Made by a program: the position numbers and the translations under genes. This document shows positions 25,268 to 33,599 of a DNA stretch of 64,000 nucleotides, piece by piece; positions within the stretch are counted from its first letter, which is position 1, and each line of letters starts with the position of its first letter. Origin of the DNA: Mesorhizobium loti R88b (GTDB taxonomy: Bacteria > Pseudomonadota > Alphaproteobacteria > Rhizobiales > Rhizobiaceae); NCBI RefSeq assembly GCF_013170845.1, contig NZ_CP033367.1, positions 4,031,001-4,095,000 of the forward strand, read 5' to 3'. The notes beneath the pieces were generated by a model. The model made no database searches. It saw only the letters and a list, made by a program, of their open reading frames with translations, and had not been told where the DNA came from.

Positions 25268-25801
25268 ATGCCCAACTTTCTCAAACTCCCTACAACGACG
25301 GATGGCCTGATCAGAGTGGTTATAGAAACCCCACGTGGCTCAGAGGCAAAATTAGCCTATGATCCAGCGACCCAGGTTTTCGCCTACGTCCGGCCTCTAC
25401 CGGTTGGAATGAGTTATCCGTACGACTGGGGTTTTATTCCGTCCACATTGGGCGAGGATGGTGACCCCCTTGATGGGCTCGTCATCCATCAGGGTACGAC
25501 GGCACCAGGAGTGGTTATCAAGTGCCAACTGCTAGGAGTGTTGCGTGTCAAGCAGAAGGACCAGGGTGGCGAGGCCGTCCGCAATGACCGCTTCATCTTT
25601 TGCCCTCACAAGGAAGACGCCGAAGATGAACCTGCCACCGAGCAGCATGTCCCTGAGCATCTCAGGCGGGAAATCGAGCAATTCTTTCTTTCGTCCGTAC
25701 TTGGGACCGGCAAAACAATCAAGTTCAAAGGCTGGCAGGGTGCAGATGAAGCTCAAAGAGCGATTAGGAACGGTATGAAGGCGTTTGCTTCCCGCTATTA
25801 G
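25268..25801 (+). CDS. ppa: Family I inorganic pyrophosphatase
   Basis: 177 residues. VVIETPRGSEAKLAYDPATQ, GMSYPYDWGFIPSTLGEDGD and PLDGLVIHQG carry the family I fingerprint, including the catalytic DGDPLD aspartates that bind magnesium and the E...K...Y ligands of the first strand. A basic site (KFKGWQGADEAQ) lies near the C terminus. The enzyme hydrolyses pyrophosphate to phosphate. It is a divergent accessory-type sequence rather than an obvious housekeeping copy, and lies amid orphan small genes. A three-terminator array follows. Confidence 0.85.
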   Translation: MPNFLKLPTTTDGLIRVVIETPRGSEAKLAYDPATQVFAYVRPLPVGMSYPYDWGFIPSTLGEDGDPLDGLVIHQGTTAPGVVIKCQLLGVLRVKQKDQGGEAVRNDRFIFCPHKEDAEDEPATEQHVPEHLRREIEQFFLSSVLGTGKTIKFKGWQGADEAQRAIRNGMKAFASRY

Positions 25802-25984
25802 TCCGAAGGTGGGCTTCTGGCGCACGCGCCTTCACGTCTCCAGTTACCGGACGTGGCTAACTGAGGCTGCGTGGGCTTGCCGCCAAGCGCGAGCGGTTTG
25901 GCTCGATTGTGGCGCAGGTCATCATCATCTCGGGCTCGATCGAAGAGACACAAGCCGCCCCGGGAAAGCCGTGCGACAATCAAG

Positions 25985-26013
25985 GGCCGCTGGCTTCGGC
26001 CGGCGGGCTTTTT
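25985..26013 (+). terminator. Terminator 1 of array
   Basis: GGCCGCTGGC pairs imperfectly with GCCGGCGGGC and is followed by TTTTT. Confidence 0.6.
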
Positions 26014-26091
26014 CGCGACGGAACAATATCCGGCTGACGAAATTCATATGGTCGCACTGCCCATTCAGAGCGTGTTCCAACCTCAGACTAT

Positions 26092-26120
26092 GCCCGCTGC
26101 CGAAAGGTGGCGGGCTTTTT
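26092..26120 (+). terminator. Terminator 2 of array
   Basis: GCCCGCTGCC-GAAA-GGTGGCGGGC, then TTTTTGT; a near-perfect stem with a GAAA tetraloop. Confidence 0.75.
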
Positions 26121-26198
26121 GTTTGTCACGCCGCTGTCGTGCATCAGGGGTATTTCTGCCGCCGACGTTATCCTGCGTCATTGATCCTCCCTTGTTTG

Positions 26199-26231
26199 GC
26201 CCCGCTCGCATCCTGCCGGCGGGGCTTTTTT
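26199..26231 (+). terminator. Terminator 3 of array
   Basis: GCCCCGC pairs with GCGGGGC, followed by TTTTTT. Confidence 0.75.
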
Positions 26232-26287
26232 GCATCACAAACGATTCGCCAGTGAATCGTCGCTGCTAAGGTGGCTGCTGGCTGACG

Positions 26288-26533
26288 ATGAAGCCGATCA
26301 TGGACACGCGTGAAATGGTTGCGATCGGCGAAACCCTTGCGAGGGTTGTAACGCCTGAAATGTCTCCCAAGCAGTTGATCAAGGCTGTCGAGAAAGACCA
26401 TCCCAAGGCGACGAAAAAGGATATTGCAAGGTCGGCGTTTTTCTCGATTATCGCCAATGCGGATCACGACGTGGGAAAGGCCAAGAATTTGCAGGCGTTT
26501 GCCATCGCAGAACGCACTCAGCCCGAGGACTAG
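26288..26533 (+). CDS. Conserved small hypothetical protein (81 aa)
   Basis: MKPIMDTREMVAIGETLARV leads into TPEMSPKQLIKAVEKDHPKA and TKKDIARSAFFSIIANADHD. Helical, charged, soluble. An ATG four codons into the frame (MDTREM) is an alternative start. No domain recognised. Confidence 0.5.
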   Translation: MKPIMDTREMVAIGETLARVVTPEMSPKQLIKAVEKDHPKATKKDIARSAFFSIIANADHDVGKAKNLQAFAIAERTQPED

Positions 26534-26720
26534 CGAATATCCTTGTGAGCAACATCTTCACCGCTTCAAGCGCGTTTTCCTTCAGTCGAGACCTAGCGGA
26601 AATCGCGCTGATCGACCTGCTGGCCGCAGTAGGGACAGGGATAGAAGTGAAGCTGGTCGTCGGCCGGTTCTGGCCCGTGCAACTCGCTGTGAAAGGACGG
26701 TTAAAGGTCTCATGGCTTCG

Positions 26721-26915
26721 TCATAGGCTGAACGAATATTCGAAGACGAAGCCGCGTTTTTCGTCAGTGACCCGTATCCAGACGGGCTCTGTGGTGCGCA
26801 GCGTCACCTCACGCTCGGTCGCCTCCCTGGCGGCTTTCAAAGCCGTCGTTGCGCTCACAATGTGGGTTGCCGTAACGGCATCGCCATCCATTTCCTCGAC
26901 GTGATATTTCGGCAC
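26721..26915 (-). CDS. Small hypothetical protein (64 aa)
   Basis: Starts at GTG three bases after the stop of the DUF3606 gene, so the two form an operon. The sequence (MPKYHVEEMDGDAVTATHIV; ALKAAREATEREVTLRTTEP; WIRVTDEKRGFVFEYSF) has a strand-helix-strand pattern shared with the 65-residue protein at 48274-48471 (SPVHAVVKTI...PWIRVRNA). Function unknown. Confidence 0.55.
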   Translation of the reverse strand: MPKYHVEEMDGDAVTATHIVSATTALKAAREATEREVTLRTTEPVWIRVTDEKRGFVFEYSFSL

Positions 26916-26918
26916 AGC

Positions 26919-27116
26919 TCAGATTGATCCCCTGTTTTTTAGAGCTTTGGCCTCGAGCTCAAGCGTGTCGCGGTCGTTGCCGTGCTTTGCGATCAGTTCG
27001 CGAACTTGCGGGATGGAGAGGCCGAATTTGCTCGCGAAATAGCCAACCTCGTATTGCTCATCGCCGCTCACGCGGCTGCGGTCCTGATAGCCAAGTTTGT
27101 TCTTGTCGTCGGCCAC
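26919..27116 (-). CDS. DUF3606-family protein (65 aa)
   Basis: Starts at GTG with GGAAGGAGATCGAC directly upstream. VADDKNKLGYQDRSRVSGDE, QYEVGYFASKFGLSIPQVRE and LIAKHGNDRDTLELEA match the small DUF3606 family common in Rhizobiales: a possible helix-turn-helix fold, no proven DNA binding. First gene of a two-gene operon. Confidence 0.75.
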   Translation of the reverse strand: MADDKNKLGYQDRSRVSGDEQYEVGYFASKFGLSIPQVRELIAKHGNDRDTLELEAKALKNRGSI

Positions 27117-27241
27117 GTCGATCTCCTTCCCTGAATGGCAGATCATCGGGCAACGTCGAAACAAGCAGTTTGTTTCAGCCTTTCCGGTTTTGGAACTATT
27201 TAAGCGCATGCTAATTAAATCGCGGCTTTGCGAGTCAGTGT

Positions 27242-28126
27242 ATGCGTTTGAAGTTCATCGCCCCGTTGATGCCGACCTTGGTGGAAAAGCCTCCAGAGGG
27301 CGATGGATGGATTCATGAGGTGAAGTTTGATGGGTACCGTTCGCAACTCATAATCGATGACCACGGCACCAGGATTTACACGCGCAACGGCCACGACTGG
27401 ACCGCGAAATATCGTGATCTGGTGAAAGAGGCCAAGAGCCTTGGCGCGGAGAGCGCCATTGTCGACGGCGAGATCATCGTGTTGAACGATGCCGGCCTGT
27501 CCAACTTCAGCGAGCTTAGGAAGGCCATCACGCGCCGGCAGCATGATCTCTATTTCGTCGGCTTCGATCTGCTCCATCTCAATGACCACGATCTGCGCGA
27601 CATGGCACTGGAAGAGCGACGGGAAATCCTTGCCAGCATCATCGAGCCCGGCGGCCGGATCCAGTTCAGTGAACCGTTGCCGGGCGACGCGAAGGCTATC
27701 TTCCACTTGGTTGACCAGGCCGGGCTTGAGGGCATGGTGTCGAAGCGACGTGACAGCAAATACCGCAGCGGTCCGTCAACCAACTGGCTGAAGGCGAAAT
27801 GCTACCAGATTGAGGAATTCGAACTGCTCGGCGTGGCGCGTGAGCCGGGCAAGCCGGCCTTTGCGCTGATGGCAGAGCGAGGCACAGGTCGATATGTCGG
27901 CAGCGCCTTCATCACCTTGAACCGGGAAATGCGCGAACGGCTTTGGAAGCGCGTCCAGGACCACGCAGGAGCGGCGCCGAAGGGCATGAAGCGCCCGGCG
28001 ACACAATGGGTCAAGCCGGGGATCATCGGCCGCGTGAAGCACTTGCGGGGCGAGGAGGATTTACGGCATGCTTCTCTCCAAGACTTTCGGGAGGAAGAAC
28101 ATGCCAATCCAAAGAAGGGCGACTGA
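27242..28126 (+). CDS. ATP-dependent DNA ligase (LigD-ligase-type, single unit)
   Basis: 294 residues. The adenylation motif I is EVKFDGYR with the acceptor lysine at residue 28; motif III VDGEIIV (about 75) and motif IV EGMVSKRRDSKYRSG (about 164) follow, then the OB-fold part FALMAERGTGRYVGSAF and WVKPGIIGRVKHLRGEEDLR. It lacks the polymerase and nuclease domains of full LigD, so it probably seals nicks alone, perhaps in a Ku-type repair route; no Ku gene is in the window. It starts an island with four small genes and a SRAP gene, which recurs in decayed form at 57.7-59.7 kb. Confidence 0.85.
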   Translation: MRLKFIAPLMPTLVEKPPEGDGWIHEVKFDGYRSQLIIDDHGTRIYTRNGHDWTAKYRDLVKEAKSLGAESAIVDGEIIVLNDAGLSNFSELRKAITRRQHDLYFVGFDLLHLNDHDLRDMALEERREILASIIEPGGRIQFSEPLPGDAKAIFHLVDQAGLEGMVSKRRDSKYRSGPSTNWLKAKCYQIEEFELLGVAREPGKPAFALMAERGTGRYVGSAFITLNREMRERLWKRVQDHAGAAPKGMKRPATQWVKPGIIGRVKHLRGEEDLRHASLQDFREEEHANPKKGD

Positions 28127-28310
28127 GGTCGGCATATTCGACGCGGCCGAACTGGCGATGCTTGGAAGGGTCTACGACAAGCTCACGTCGGATGGTCAAT
28201 CGCCGGATGCCCGCGAAACGATTGCATCCCGAATTCTCGCCAACTACATGGCGGGCGTTGTCGACGAGGACGAACTCACTTCGCTTTCCAAGCAACCATT
28301 GGGGCGCTGA
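28101..28310 (+). CDS. Small hypothetical protein (69 aa)
   Basis: GGGAGGAAGAAC immediately before the ATG, overlapping the ligase 3' end by 26 bases. FDAAELAMLGRVYDKLTSDG and ETIASRILANYMAGVVDEDE resemble the protein at 43809-44045 (NDLDALKAVFDCLC...EIAAELIRLFQTGMADDD), so the two belong to one rhizobial family of unknown role. Confidence 0.65.
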   Translation: MPIQRRATEVGIFDAAELAMLGRVYDKLTSDGQSPDARETIASRILANYMAGVVDEDELTSLSKQPLGR

Positions 28311-28312
28311 CC

Positions 28313-28774
28313 ATGGCGGTAGCTAAGAAGGATCAAGAGCGCGAAACCTACGCGTGGATGTACGGTGCCCAAGCCAGCAAAGACGGGCAACTGCGCGTCG
28401 TTCCCGACTATTGGCAGAGTTTGGCGGCAGCCTGGCTCCAAGGGTTCGACGGTGTTCCGCTCGATGGTGCGGCCAAGGCGAAGCCAGTCAGTGACCAGAT
28501 GGAAGCTGAAGTCGATGAGGCGGCTATCGACCGCAGGCGGAACCTAAGTCGGCGATCGAACTTAAGGCTCGATGAGCGCCCGCGGCATCAATTTCCTCGA
28601 CAACTGGATGGCAGAACAGCTGCCCGAGACCGCGACCGGCGATCCCGTCGTCATCAGCGACCTTGCAGACAAGGCAATGAAGGCTGCGGACAAGGCGGGC
28701 ATTCTCACCACGGAGATCAGCGAGGAAGTGCCCAGCGTGTTCGAGGTCATCGCCGAAGCCATGGATCATCGTGA
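28313..28774 (+). CDS. Small hypothetical protein with frameshifted 3' end
   Basis: MAVAKKDQERETYAWMYGAQ to SDQMEAEVDEAAIDR matches the 78-residue paralogue at 58484-58720, which stops at that point. Here a shift near 28535 skips the ancestral stop (TAA at 28545-28547 in another frame), adding about 75 Arg/Gln-rich residues that run antiparallel in frame to the next gene. The real functional unit is probably the first 76 residues (to about 28547). Confidence 0.6.
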   Translation: MAVAKKDQERETYAWMYGAQASKDGQLRVVPDYWQSLAAAWLQGFDGVPLDGAAKAKPVSDQMEAEVDEAAIDRRRNLSRRSNLRLDERPRHQFPRQLDGRTAARDRDRRSRRHQRPCRQGNEGCGQGGHSHHGDQRGSAQRVRGHRRSHGSS

Positions 28775-28790
28775 AGGTGACGCGCCCTGA
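28572..28790 (+). CDS. DUF768-family small protein (72 aa)
   Basis: MSARGINFLDNWMAEQLPET, then ISDLADKAMKAADKAGILTT and EISEEVPSVFEVIAEAMDH. This matches DUF768, a short acidic family found mainly in Mesorhizobium. Two more members lie at 58746-58967 and 58964-59085. It overlaps the frameshifted tail of the preceding gene. Confidence 0.75.
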   Translation: MSARGINFLDNWMAEQLPETATGDPVVISDLADKAMKAADKAGILTTEISEEVPSVFEVIAEAMDHREGDAP

Positions 28791-28817
28791 CCCCGCGAAT
28801 CTGCGATGAGTCGCCAT

Positions 28818-28991
28818 ATGGGCAAGAAGGCAAAGCGCAAAGCAAAGCAGGCGGTTGAAGCCCCACTAGATGCCGCGCTCGAAGCGGAAGCGGCCTATTA
28901 TGCCCGCAAGGTAGGCATCACTCCAGATGAAGCCGCCAAGATCATTAGGGAAGCCCACGCACCGAAGCTTTCTATCGTCCGCAAGGAATAG
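28818..28991 (+). CDS. Small basic KKAKxKAK-family protein (57 aa)
   Basis: MGKKAKRKAKQAVEAPLDAA then LEAEAAYYARKVGITPDEAA: paralogue of 15289-15465 with the same basic head and acidic-helical body. An ATG four codons upstream is also possible. The role is unknown; here it lies between DUF768 and SRAP genes. Confidence 0.55.
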   Translation: MGKKAKRKAKQAVEAPLDAALEAEAAYYARKVGITPDEAAKIIREAHAPKLSIVRKE

Positions 28992-29015
28992 GCGAAGGTC
29001 GGTGCTGCTTGACTC

Positions 29016-29030
29016 GTTCCCCACGCGTTC
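29016..29030. promoter_or_regulatory. LexA (SOS) box of the SRAP gene
   Basis: GTTC-CCCACGC-GTTC is a perfect match to the alphaproteobacterial LexA consensus GTTC-N7-GTTC. It lies two bases after TTGACT (29009-29014, a good -35) and 37 bases before the SRAP start, so LexA bound here would block the promoter. Confidence 0.8.
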
Positions 29031-29067
29031 GCATTTTGATCTTCCGCAACGATAGGCTGGTGATCTG

Positions 29068-29787
29068 ATGTGTGGACGCGTTTTCGTCAAAACGACTATC
29101 CCTGACATGGTGCGGCGTTTCGAGTTTGCCCATCCTGGCGACGTCGAGCGCATGGGCAACGGCTTTCCTATCTGGAACGGCGCGCCCAGCCTGAACTATC
29201 CGATCATCATTCGCGAAGAACTGTCCACCTCCATGGCCGGCTTCGTGTCGGCCAAATGGGGTCTCGTTCCCGGCTGGGCTCGTGACGGGAGTGGCCGCCC
29301 GCCGCCCGTCAACGCGCGCTGCGAGACCATCGCGACCAATGGCATGTTCCGCAAAGCTTATGCCTCACGGCGCTGCCTGGTGCCGGTGGACGGCTATTTC
29401 GAATGGCAGAAGCTGGATCTCTGGGGAAAGAGAAAACAGCCCTATGCGATCGCGATGAAGGATGACGAGCCCTTCGCCATGGCGGGCATCTGGGAAGAGT
29501 ATGCCGATAAGGCCACTGGCGAACTGATCCGCACCTTTGCGATTGTCACCTGCGAGCCGAACACCCTCATGGCAACCATCCACGACCGGATGCCTGTGAT
29601 CCTGGCGCCGGCCGATTATATGCGTTGGCTTGGCCCGGAGCTTGACCCTCGAGACCTGATGAAGCCGTATCCATCCGAGCTGATGAAGATGTGGCCGATA
29701 GGCAGCAGGGTAGGTAGCCCGCGCAACAACACGCCCGACATCATCGACGAAATAGGTGTTGGACCCAGTGATCTGTTTGACGTTTAG
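29068..29787 (+). CDS. yedK: SRAP-domain protein (YedK/HMCES-like, abasic-site DNA crosslinker)
   Basis: 239 residues. The mature catalytic Cys2 (MCGRV), PVNARCETI, RCLVPVDGYFEW and IHDRMPVIL with its active-site histidine are all present. The family forms a covalent thiazolidine link to abasic sites in single-stranded DNA and protects them during replication. A perfect LexA box overlaps its promoter, which fits induction by DNA damage. It is the last gene of the ligase-containing island. A truncated, frameshifted second copy is at 59088-59684. Confidence 0.9.
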   Translation: MCGRVFVKTTIPDMVRRFEFAHPGDVERMGNGFPIWNGAPSLNYPIIIREELSTSMAGFVSAKWGLVPGWARDGSGRPPPVNARCETIATNGMFRKAYASRRCLVPVDGYFEWQKLDLWGKRKQPYAIAMKDDEPFAMAGIWEEYADKATGELIRTFAIVTCEPNTLMATIHDRMPVILAPADYMRWLGPELDPRDLMKPYPSELMKMWPIGSRVGSPRNNTPDIIDEIGVGPSDLFDV

Positions 29788-29855
29788 CCTTTACAGCCGC
29801 CAGGGCAGATAGGAATAATGTCCTTCAGGTGGGGCGACTCTCAAAAGGTGTCGCG

Positions 29856-30260
29856 ATGGCCAGGACGGCATCGACCGCAGTTGTTGCCCCTACCGTAGCT
29901 GAAGCTGCCAAGGCCGACACCGCGCTTGAGCGAGCTCGCTACCACTTTGACCAGTTCGCCGCCGCGATGGACGAACTCACCACCGGATATGATGGATGGA
30001 AGATCGGGGGCGCCGGGCATTCACGGGAGTTTGCGGCGGCAGGGTGCAGGACCATCGGCGATTATTCGTGGCTTTCCGCGCGGCTCGTCCAATACGAAAC
30101 CGGGACGGAGCCGCGTTGTCCGGCACTGATCGTCGAGCGACACCATGAATTCATTGGGATGCAGAAGCAGCCCCGAGGCTGGCTTGATGAACCCCTGTAT
30201 CGCGACGGGGAGGGGGTGCGGCTGTCAGCGCCATCGATCAATCGCCCTTCGGATACTTGA
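29856..30260 (+). CDS. Hypothetical protein (134 aa)
   Basis: The start MARTASTAVVAPTVAEAAKA was chosen over an upstream TTG by content. A helical region (RYHFDQFAAAMDELTTGYDG) is followed by a Gly-rich turn and PALIVERHHEFIGMQKQP. No domain recognised. A terminator follows the stop. Confidence 0.45.
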   Translation: MARTASTAVVAPTVAEAAKADTALERARYHFDQFAAAMDELTTGYDGWKIGGAGHSREFAAAGCRTIGDYSWLSARLVQYETGTEPRCPALIVERHHEFIGMQKQPRGWLDEPLYRDGEGVRLSAPSINRPSDT

Positions 30261-30261
30261 C

Positions 30262-30289
30262 GCCCGCTGCCTCACGGTGGCGGGCTTTT
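30262..30289 (+). terminator. Rho-independent terminator
   Basis: GCCCGCTGCC-TCAC-GGTGGCGGGC followed by TTTTC; nearly the same stem as the terminator at 26092-26120. Confidence 0.7.
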
Positions 30290-30377
30290 CATTTGGCGGT
30301 GGAGCGTAGCGGGATTAGCGGGCAGAACCCTCATCTGCCGTTTGCGTAGGTGACCGGCCTTGTCAGATCGTCCTCGG

Positions 30378-31070
30378 ATGGCAAAAGACTTGGCAGAGAT
30401 TCGAGCTGCAAACCGCCGATACAAGGCCTTGCATCGCGAAGAAATCCTGGCGAGACAGCGAAAGCGACGTGCTGAAAATCCAGAAAAAACGGCAGAATTG
30501 AAACGTAAGTTCAGGCTACTGCACCCGGAACGGATCGTTGCCGCTAATAAGGCTTATCGCCTGGCTAACCGCGACAAAATTGCGGCTGGCAAAAAGAAAT
30601 ATCTTGCAGAGCACCCAGGCCAGCAACTTGCCTACGAGCGAGCATACTACATTAGGTATCCGGAAAAGGGTCTAGCAAAGCAGGAAAGCCGAAAGCTGAG
30701 AGAGCGTGCGCAGGCCAACATGCAAAGATCGATCAACTCCATTCGCCACGACCCTGACACTGTCTATCGGGTGGTGAGCCGCGCTGTTAGCTCCGCTCTG
30801 CCCCGGTTCATGCGTGACGACGTCATCGCCTCGATGCTCCTGGCCGTCCTCGAAGGCAAGCTGCTGCTCGATCACGTTGGCGCTCGCATGAAGGATTACG
30901 TTACCGGCTATAACCGGGAGTACGATACGTTCAAGACGCTGTCACTTGATGCGCCTATGGGCGGCACTGATCTGCGCCGCATCGATCTACTGGAAGCGCC
31001 GGCCGCGTGCGAGGCGGATGAGGAAGACGCGGACCTCCTCATGCTCAGGGGCGGGCGGTTTCCTATTTAG
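30378..31070 (+). CDS. Basic repeat protein of unknown function (230 aa)
   Basis: The first 115 residues hold about four copies of a 25-30-residue basic repeat of the type ANRRYKALHREEILARQRKR (NKAYRLANRDKIAAGKKKYL; ERAYYIRYPEKGLAKQESRK), as in phage-type proteins that accompany HNH-like or GcrA-like domains. The C-terminal half (YRVVSRAVSSALPRFMRDDV; ASMLLAVLEGKLLLDHV; TFKTLSLDAPM) is helical and ends acidic. A TTG six codons earlier is an alternative start. It probably binds nucleic acid. Confidence 0.5.
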   Translation: MAKDLAEIRAANRRYKALHREEILARQRKRRAENPEKTAELKRKFRLLHPERIVAANKAYRLANRDKIAAGKKKYLAEHPGQQLAYERAYYIRYPEKGLAKQESRKLRERAQANMQRSINSIRHDPDTVYRVVSRAVSSALPRFMRDDVIASMLLAVLEGKLLLDHVGARMKDYVTGYNREYDTFKTLSLDAPMGGTDLRRIDLLEAPAACEADEEDADLLMLRGGRFPI

Positions 31071-31094
31071 CCTCCCGATGGCGGGCTTTTATTG
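31068..31094 (+). terminator. Weak terminator
   Basis: GCCTCC pairs with GGCGGGC, followed by TTTTATT, directly at the end of the basic repeat gene. Confidence 0.45.
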
Positions 31095-31448
31095 CTGTGG
31101 GCACCGCCAAGCTGCGAGCAAGGCTTGGTACACGAGAATCGGCGCCGGGGACTGCCTATTCTCAGGGTGATCCTCAAGGTACTTGCAAGCGATGTCCGTA
31201 ACCTGTTGAGCCACCACGCCCTCGGGGATGCAAATGAATTTGTTGGGCACAACAGGCTTCCCGGTTGCCTGGTCAATCACCCCGACATTCAGATCGGTTA
31301 AGTCAGCCACTCCGATGACATACCCCTGCGCAAACCCAGGAGAGGAAGTGCATAAGTTGTGGAGTTCATTCCCGGTGAAGAATCCGGCCTGTGCCGATAT
31401 TGTCGAAGCAACCAGCAAAGCTGAAGCCGTTCGACTTCTTCCCAGCAT
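31089..31448 (-). CDS. Rap1a/Tai-family protein (orphan immunity-type)
   Basis: 119 residues with a signal peptide (RTASALLVASTISAQA). FFTGNELHNLCTSSPGFAQG, YVIGVADLTD and FICIPEGVVAQQVTDIACKY are typical of the Rap1a/Tai fold, periplasmic proteins that inhibit Tae-type peptidoglycan amidase effectors of type VI secretion in enterobacteria. No effector or secretion gene is nearby. Many rhizobial members have no known partner, so the protein may serve another periplasmic role. Confidence 0.7.
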   Translation of the reverse strand: MLGRSRTASALLVASTISAQAGFFTGNELHNLCTSSPGFAQGYVIGVADLTDLNVGVIDQATGKPVVPNKFICIPEGVVAQQVTDIACKYLEDHPENRQSPAPILVYQALLAAWRCPQQ

Positions 31449-32936
31449 TCGCCCCCTCCCATGTCGCGTCCATGTCGCGTGGTCCAGCTGATAGTCGCAG
31501 GAAATTCCGGCGAGAGCGAGCCGGAACAGCAGGGGAACGCGTTGCTACGGTTTTTGCAACGCAACGCTACGGTATTGGACGGGACAGCGTGTCACAGGCA
31601 GCGCTAGCGAAGCCTGAAATCGTTGATAGATAACGCCTTAACGGGACACTGCGGGACGGGGAGGGACGCCAGTGAGCGAATTTCAAGACCGGTGCCTTCT
31701 AACTCTTGTACGCGATCCCGATCCCTCGAACTTCGCGACTTGATTGGTTCCCTACGATTCGCAATGCCGCCCATTGATCCTCCGTCGGTCTGGTGTCAGG
31801 CAATGGAGCCGGACTGAACTGATCAACCAATCTCGCATCTGAAGGGTAGAGAATATGAGCGTATGGAGGGTCGCAATCGCGTAAGAGAGACCGTTACCAA
31901 ATGTGGCTTGTGCTTGCGATCTCCACAGTCGCGCCCCGCTTAGCGCTCTCCATGTGCTCAAGACAGCGGTAAGGCTCCGCCGCACCGCGTCGCTAGCCGC
32001 CCGCCGCACCTTTGCGACTTCTCTCTCAGGAATAGCGTCTCCTGCGTTCGGCGTAGCAAATTCCAAGCTTCATTCTGCACTGACCACCTTGCGACGAGCG
32101 ACGTCGTATCCGTCGTCCCGGTACACCAGCTCAGTCTCAAGAAGTTCAAGCAGACAGGGAAGAACCATCGACGCGCACAAGCGATGAGTAACGCGCCGGA
32201 CAGGTTGGGCATGACTTAGAACTTTTCACAAAAGAACATCGATTCTTCGCACTAACTTTGGCCCATAAGTACGCTAAAGCCGGCGAGGTAGGCATGTTGA
32301 TTCGGAATAATCGATAGTCAACCCTGATTATTGAAAAGGATATTTCCTTCAAATGCGATCAATAGTAGTTTATACAACACTAATTCATAAGACAAAATAG
32401 GTTACCCATGGCTAGGTGCTCTTAAAGACCGATTTGGCGGCCACGAAACCGTGCCCTTTTTTTTCCTGATTGCCGGAATTGCATTGAAGGGTTTTTCCGA
32501 TACCATCAAAGGAGCATCTACTCTGGTAGTGTGCGATACCGGAAAATGCGGCCCTTGCACGCATGCGGTGACCAGAAATCTGGAGTGATCGAAAGAAAAA
32601 TGGGCGCTTCCAGCATTCTCTCTGGATGAATGGAGTTACATCGAACGGCAGCTTGGCGCCCCATTTCAGTCATCGACGTCGTCTCTGCGGCATCCTCAAG
32701 CCAGACGGTGCGCACGACAGCGCAGGAAATATTTCTCGGAACAGGCGACTTCGCAGCCTTTGGCCTTAAGCTTTGTGTGCTAGCTTTCGAGATCTTGATC
32801 GACATGTCGCTTGCGGATCTGGTCGGACGACAAATGCGTAACTCTCTAGCTTGTACGAAGCCACGCACAAGCCGCGATCTTACTCAACCGGCTGCCCTGT
32901 AGCAAAAATGTCGTAGGGGACCGATAGGTATGCTCC
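31449..32936. other. Decayed 1.5-kb region without a confident gene
   Basis: It holds a tRNA-Ser-like remnant (31651-31712), an open frame of 104 codons at 31752-32066 on the minus strand with no recognised content, and an AT-rich stretch (about 32220-32520). Two overlapping frames near 32520-32900 on opposite strands are of similar length and neither is recognisable. The mixed composition suggests scrambled insertions between the basic-repeat/Rap1a area and the nitrile hydratase operon. Confidence 0.45.
31651..31712 (-). other. tRNA-Ser-like remnant (possible old attachment site)
   Basis: On the minus strand GAAGGCACCGGTCTTGAAA is the anticodon arm of a bacterial tRNA-Ser, with a run toward a T-arm-like CGTCCCTCCCCGTCCCG. 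The acceptor stem does not pair and the T loop is lost. Such tRNA pieces are often left by integrating elements. Confidence 0.3.
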
Positions 32937-33599
32937 CTATTGTCGCGCCAGTTCAAGGTAGGTCTCCCAAGCATCTATGGAGACTTTGATGTTGTCGCTA
33001 CTTGCGGGGCCCCAGAGTTCAGAGCCGTGAAACGCTACCGTGTAGAGCCATTGTGGGCTGGGTCCCTTGCCATGGGCATTCGCGTCCGCAAAAGCATACG
33101 AGCCACAGATGGCTTCAACAAAACCAGTCTTCCCGCGCGCATAGCGTGGGAGGCGGGTGTGGCCTTGGGGGCGCTTCTTTCGCGTTACGACCCTGTCGCC
33201 GGGCGAGAATCGCGGCTTATCGCTGATTACCAGTTCGGTGGGTCCGGCAGCCAGCATGTCGTCGACCATGTCGGGGCGCAAAATGCAGCTGACGGGCTCA
33301 GCTGTCCCTTCGGGGATGCCGGTGAGCAGCTCTTGGCAGGTTACAAAACCGTGGCGCTCCAGCAACGTTTCAAGGCCTCCCATCCAAATCTCGTAATAGC
33401 TAGCTCGCAAGTAGTCTGTGGGCGGGATGATCTCATAGGCGTGACGGCACTCATCAAGTGTCCAGGCGCCAAGGCAGCTCGCACATAGCGAAAGACCTAG
33501 AGCACGTTTTTCCCAATCGTGATGGAAAACAGGCTCAGCGGCTTCCGGGTTGACGAGGCCAAAGCCTATTTGGCCGCCCAAATCGTGTGGATCATTCAT
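32937..33599 (-). CDS. nthB: Nitrile hydratase subunit beta
   Basis: 220 residues. [53 protein letters not shown] and the C-terminal SH3-like part ([52 protein letters not shown]) are characteristic. With the alpha subunit it hydrates nitriles to amides. The start overlaps the alpha stop as ATGA. It is the last gene of a four-gene unit. Confidence 0.9.
   Translation of the reverse strand: MNDPHDLGGQIGFGLVNPEAAEPVFHHDWEKRALGLSLCASCLGAWTLDECRHAYEIIPPTDYLRASYYEIWMGGLETLLERHGFVTCQELLTGIPEGTAEPVSCILRPDMVDDMLAAGPTELVISDKPRFSPGDRVVTRKKRPQGHTRLPRYARGKTGFVEAICGSYAFADANAHGKGPSPQWLYTVAFHGSELWGPASSDNIKVSIDAWETYLELARQ

Larger units (their letters stand above)
25802..26287. other. Intergenic region with three terminator-like hairpins
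   Basis: Hairpins with T-runs at 25985, 26092 and 26199 are spaced about 107 bases apart. No protein gene is supported between them. Each 100-base interval could be a short non-coding RNA ending at its hairpin, or the array could simply insulate the pyrophosphatase transcript. Confidence 0.5.
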
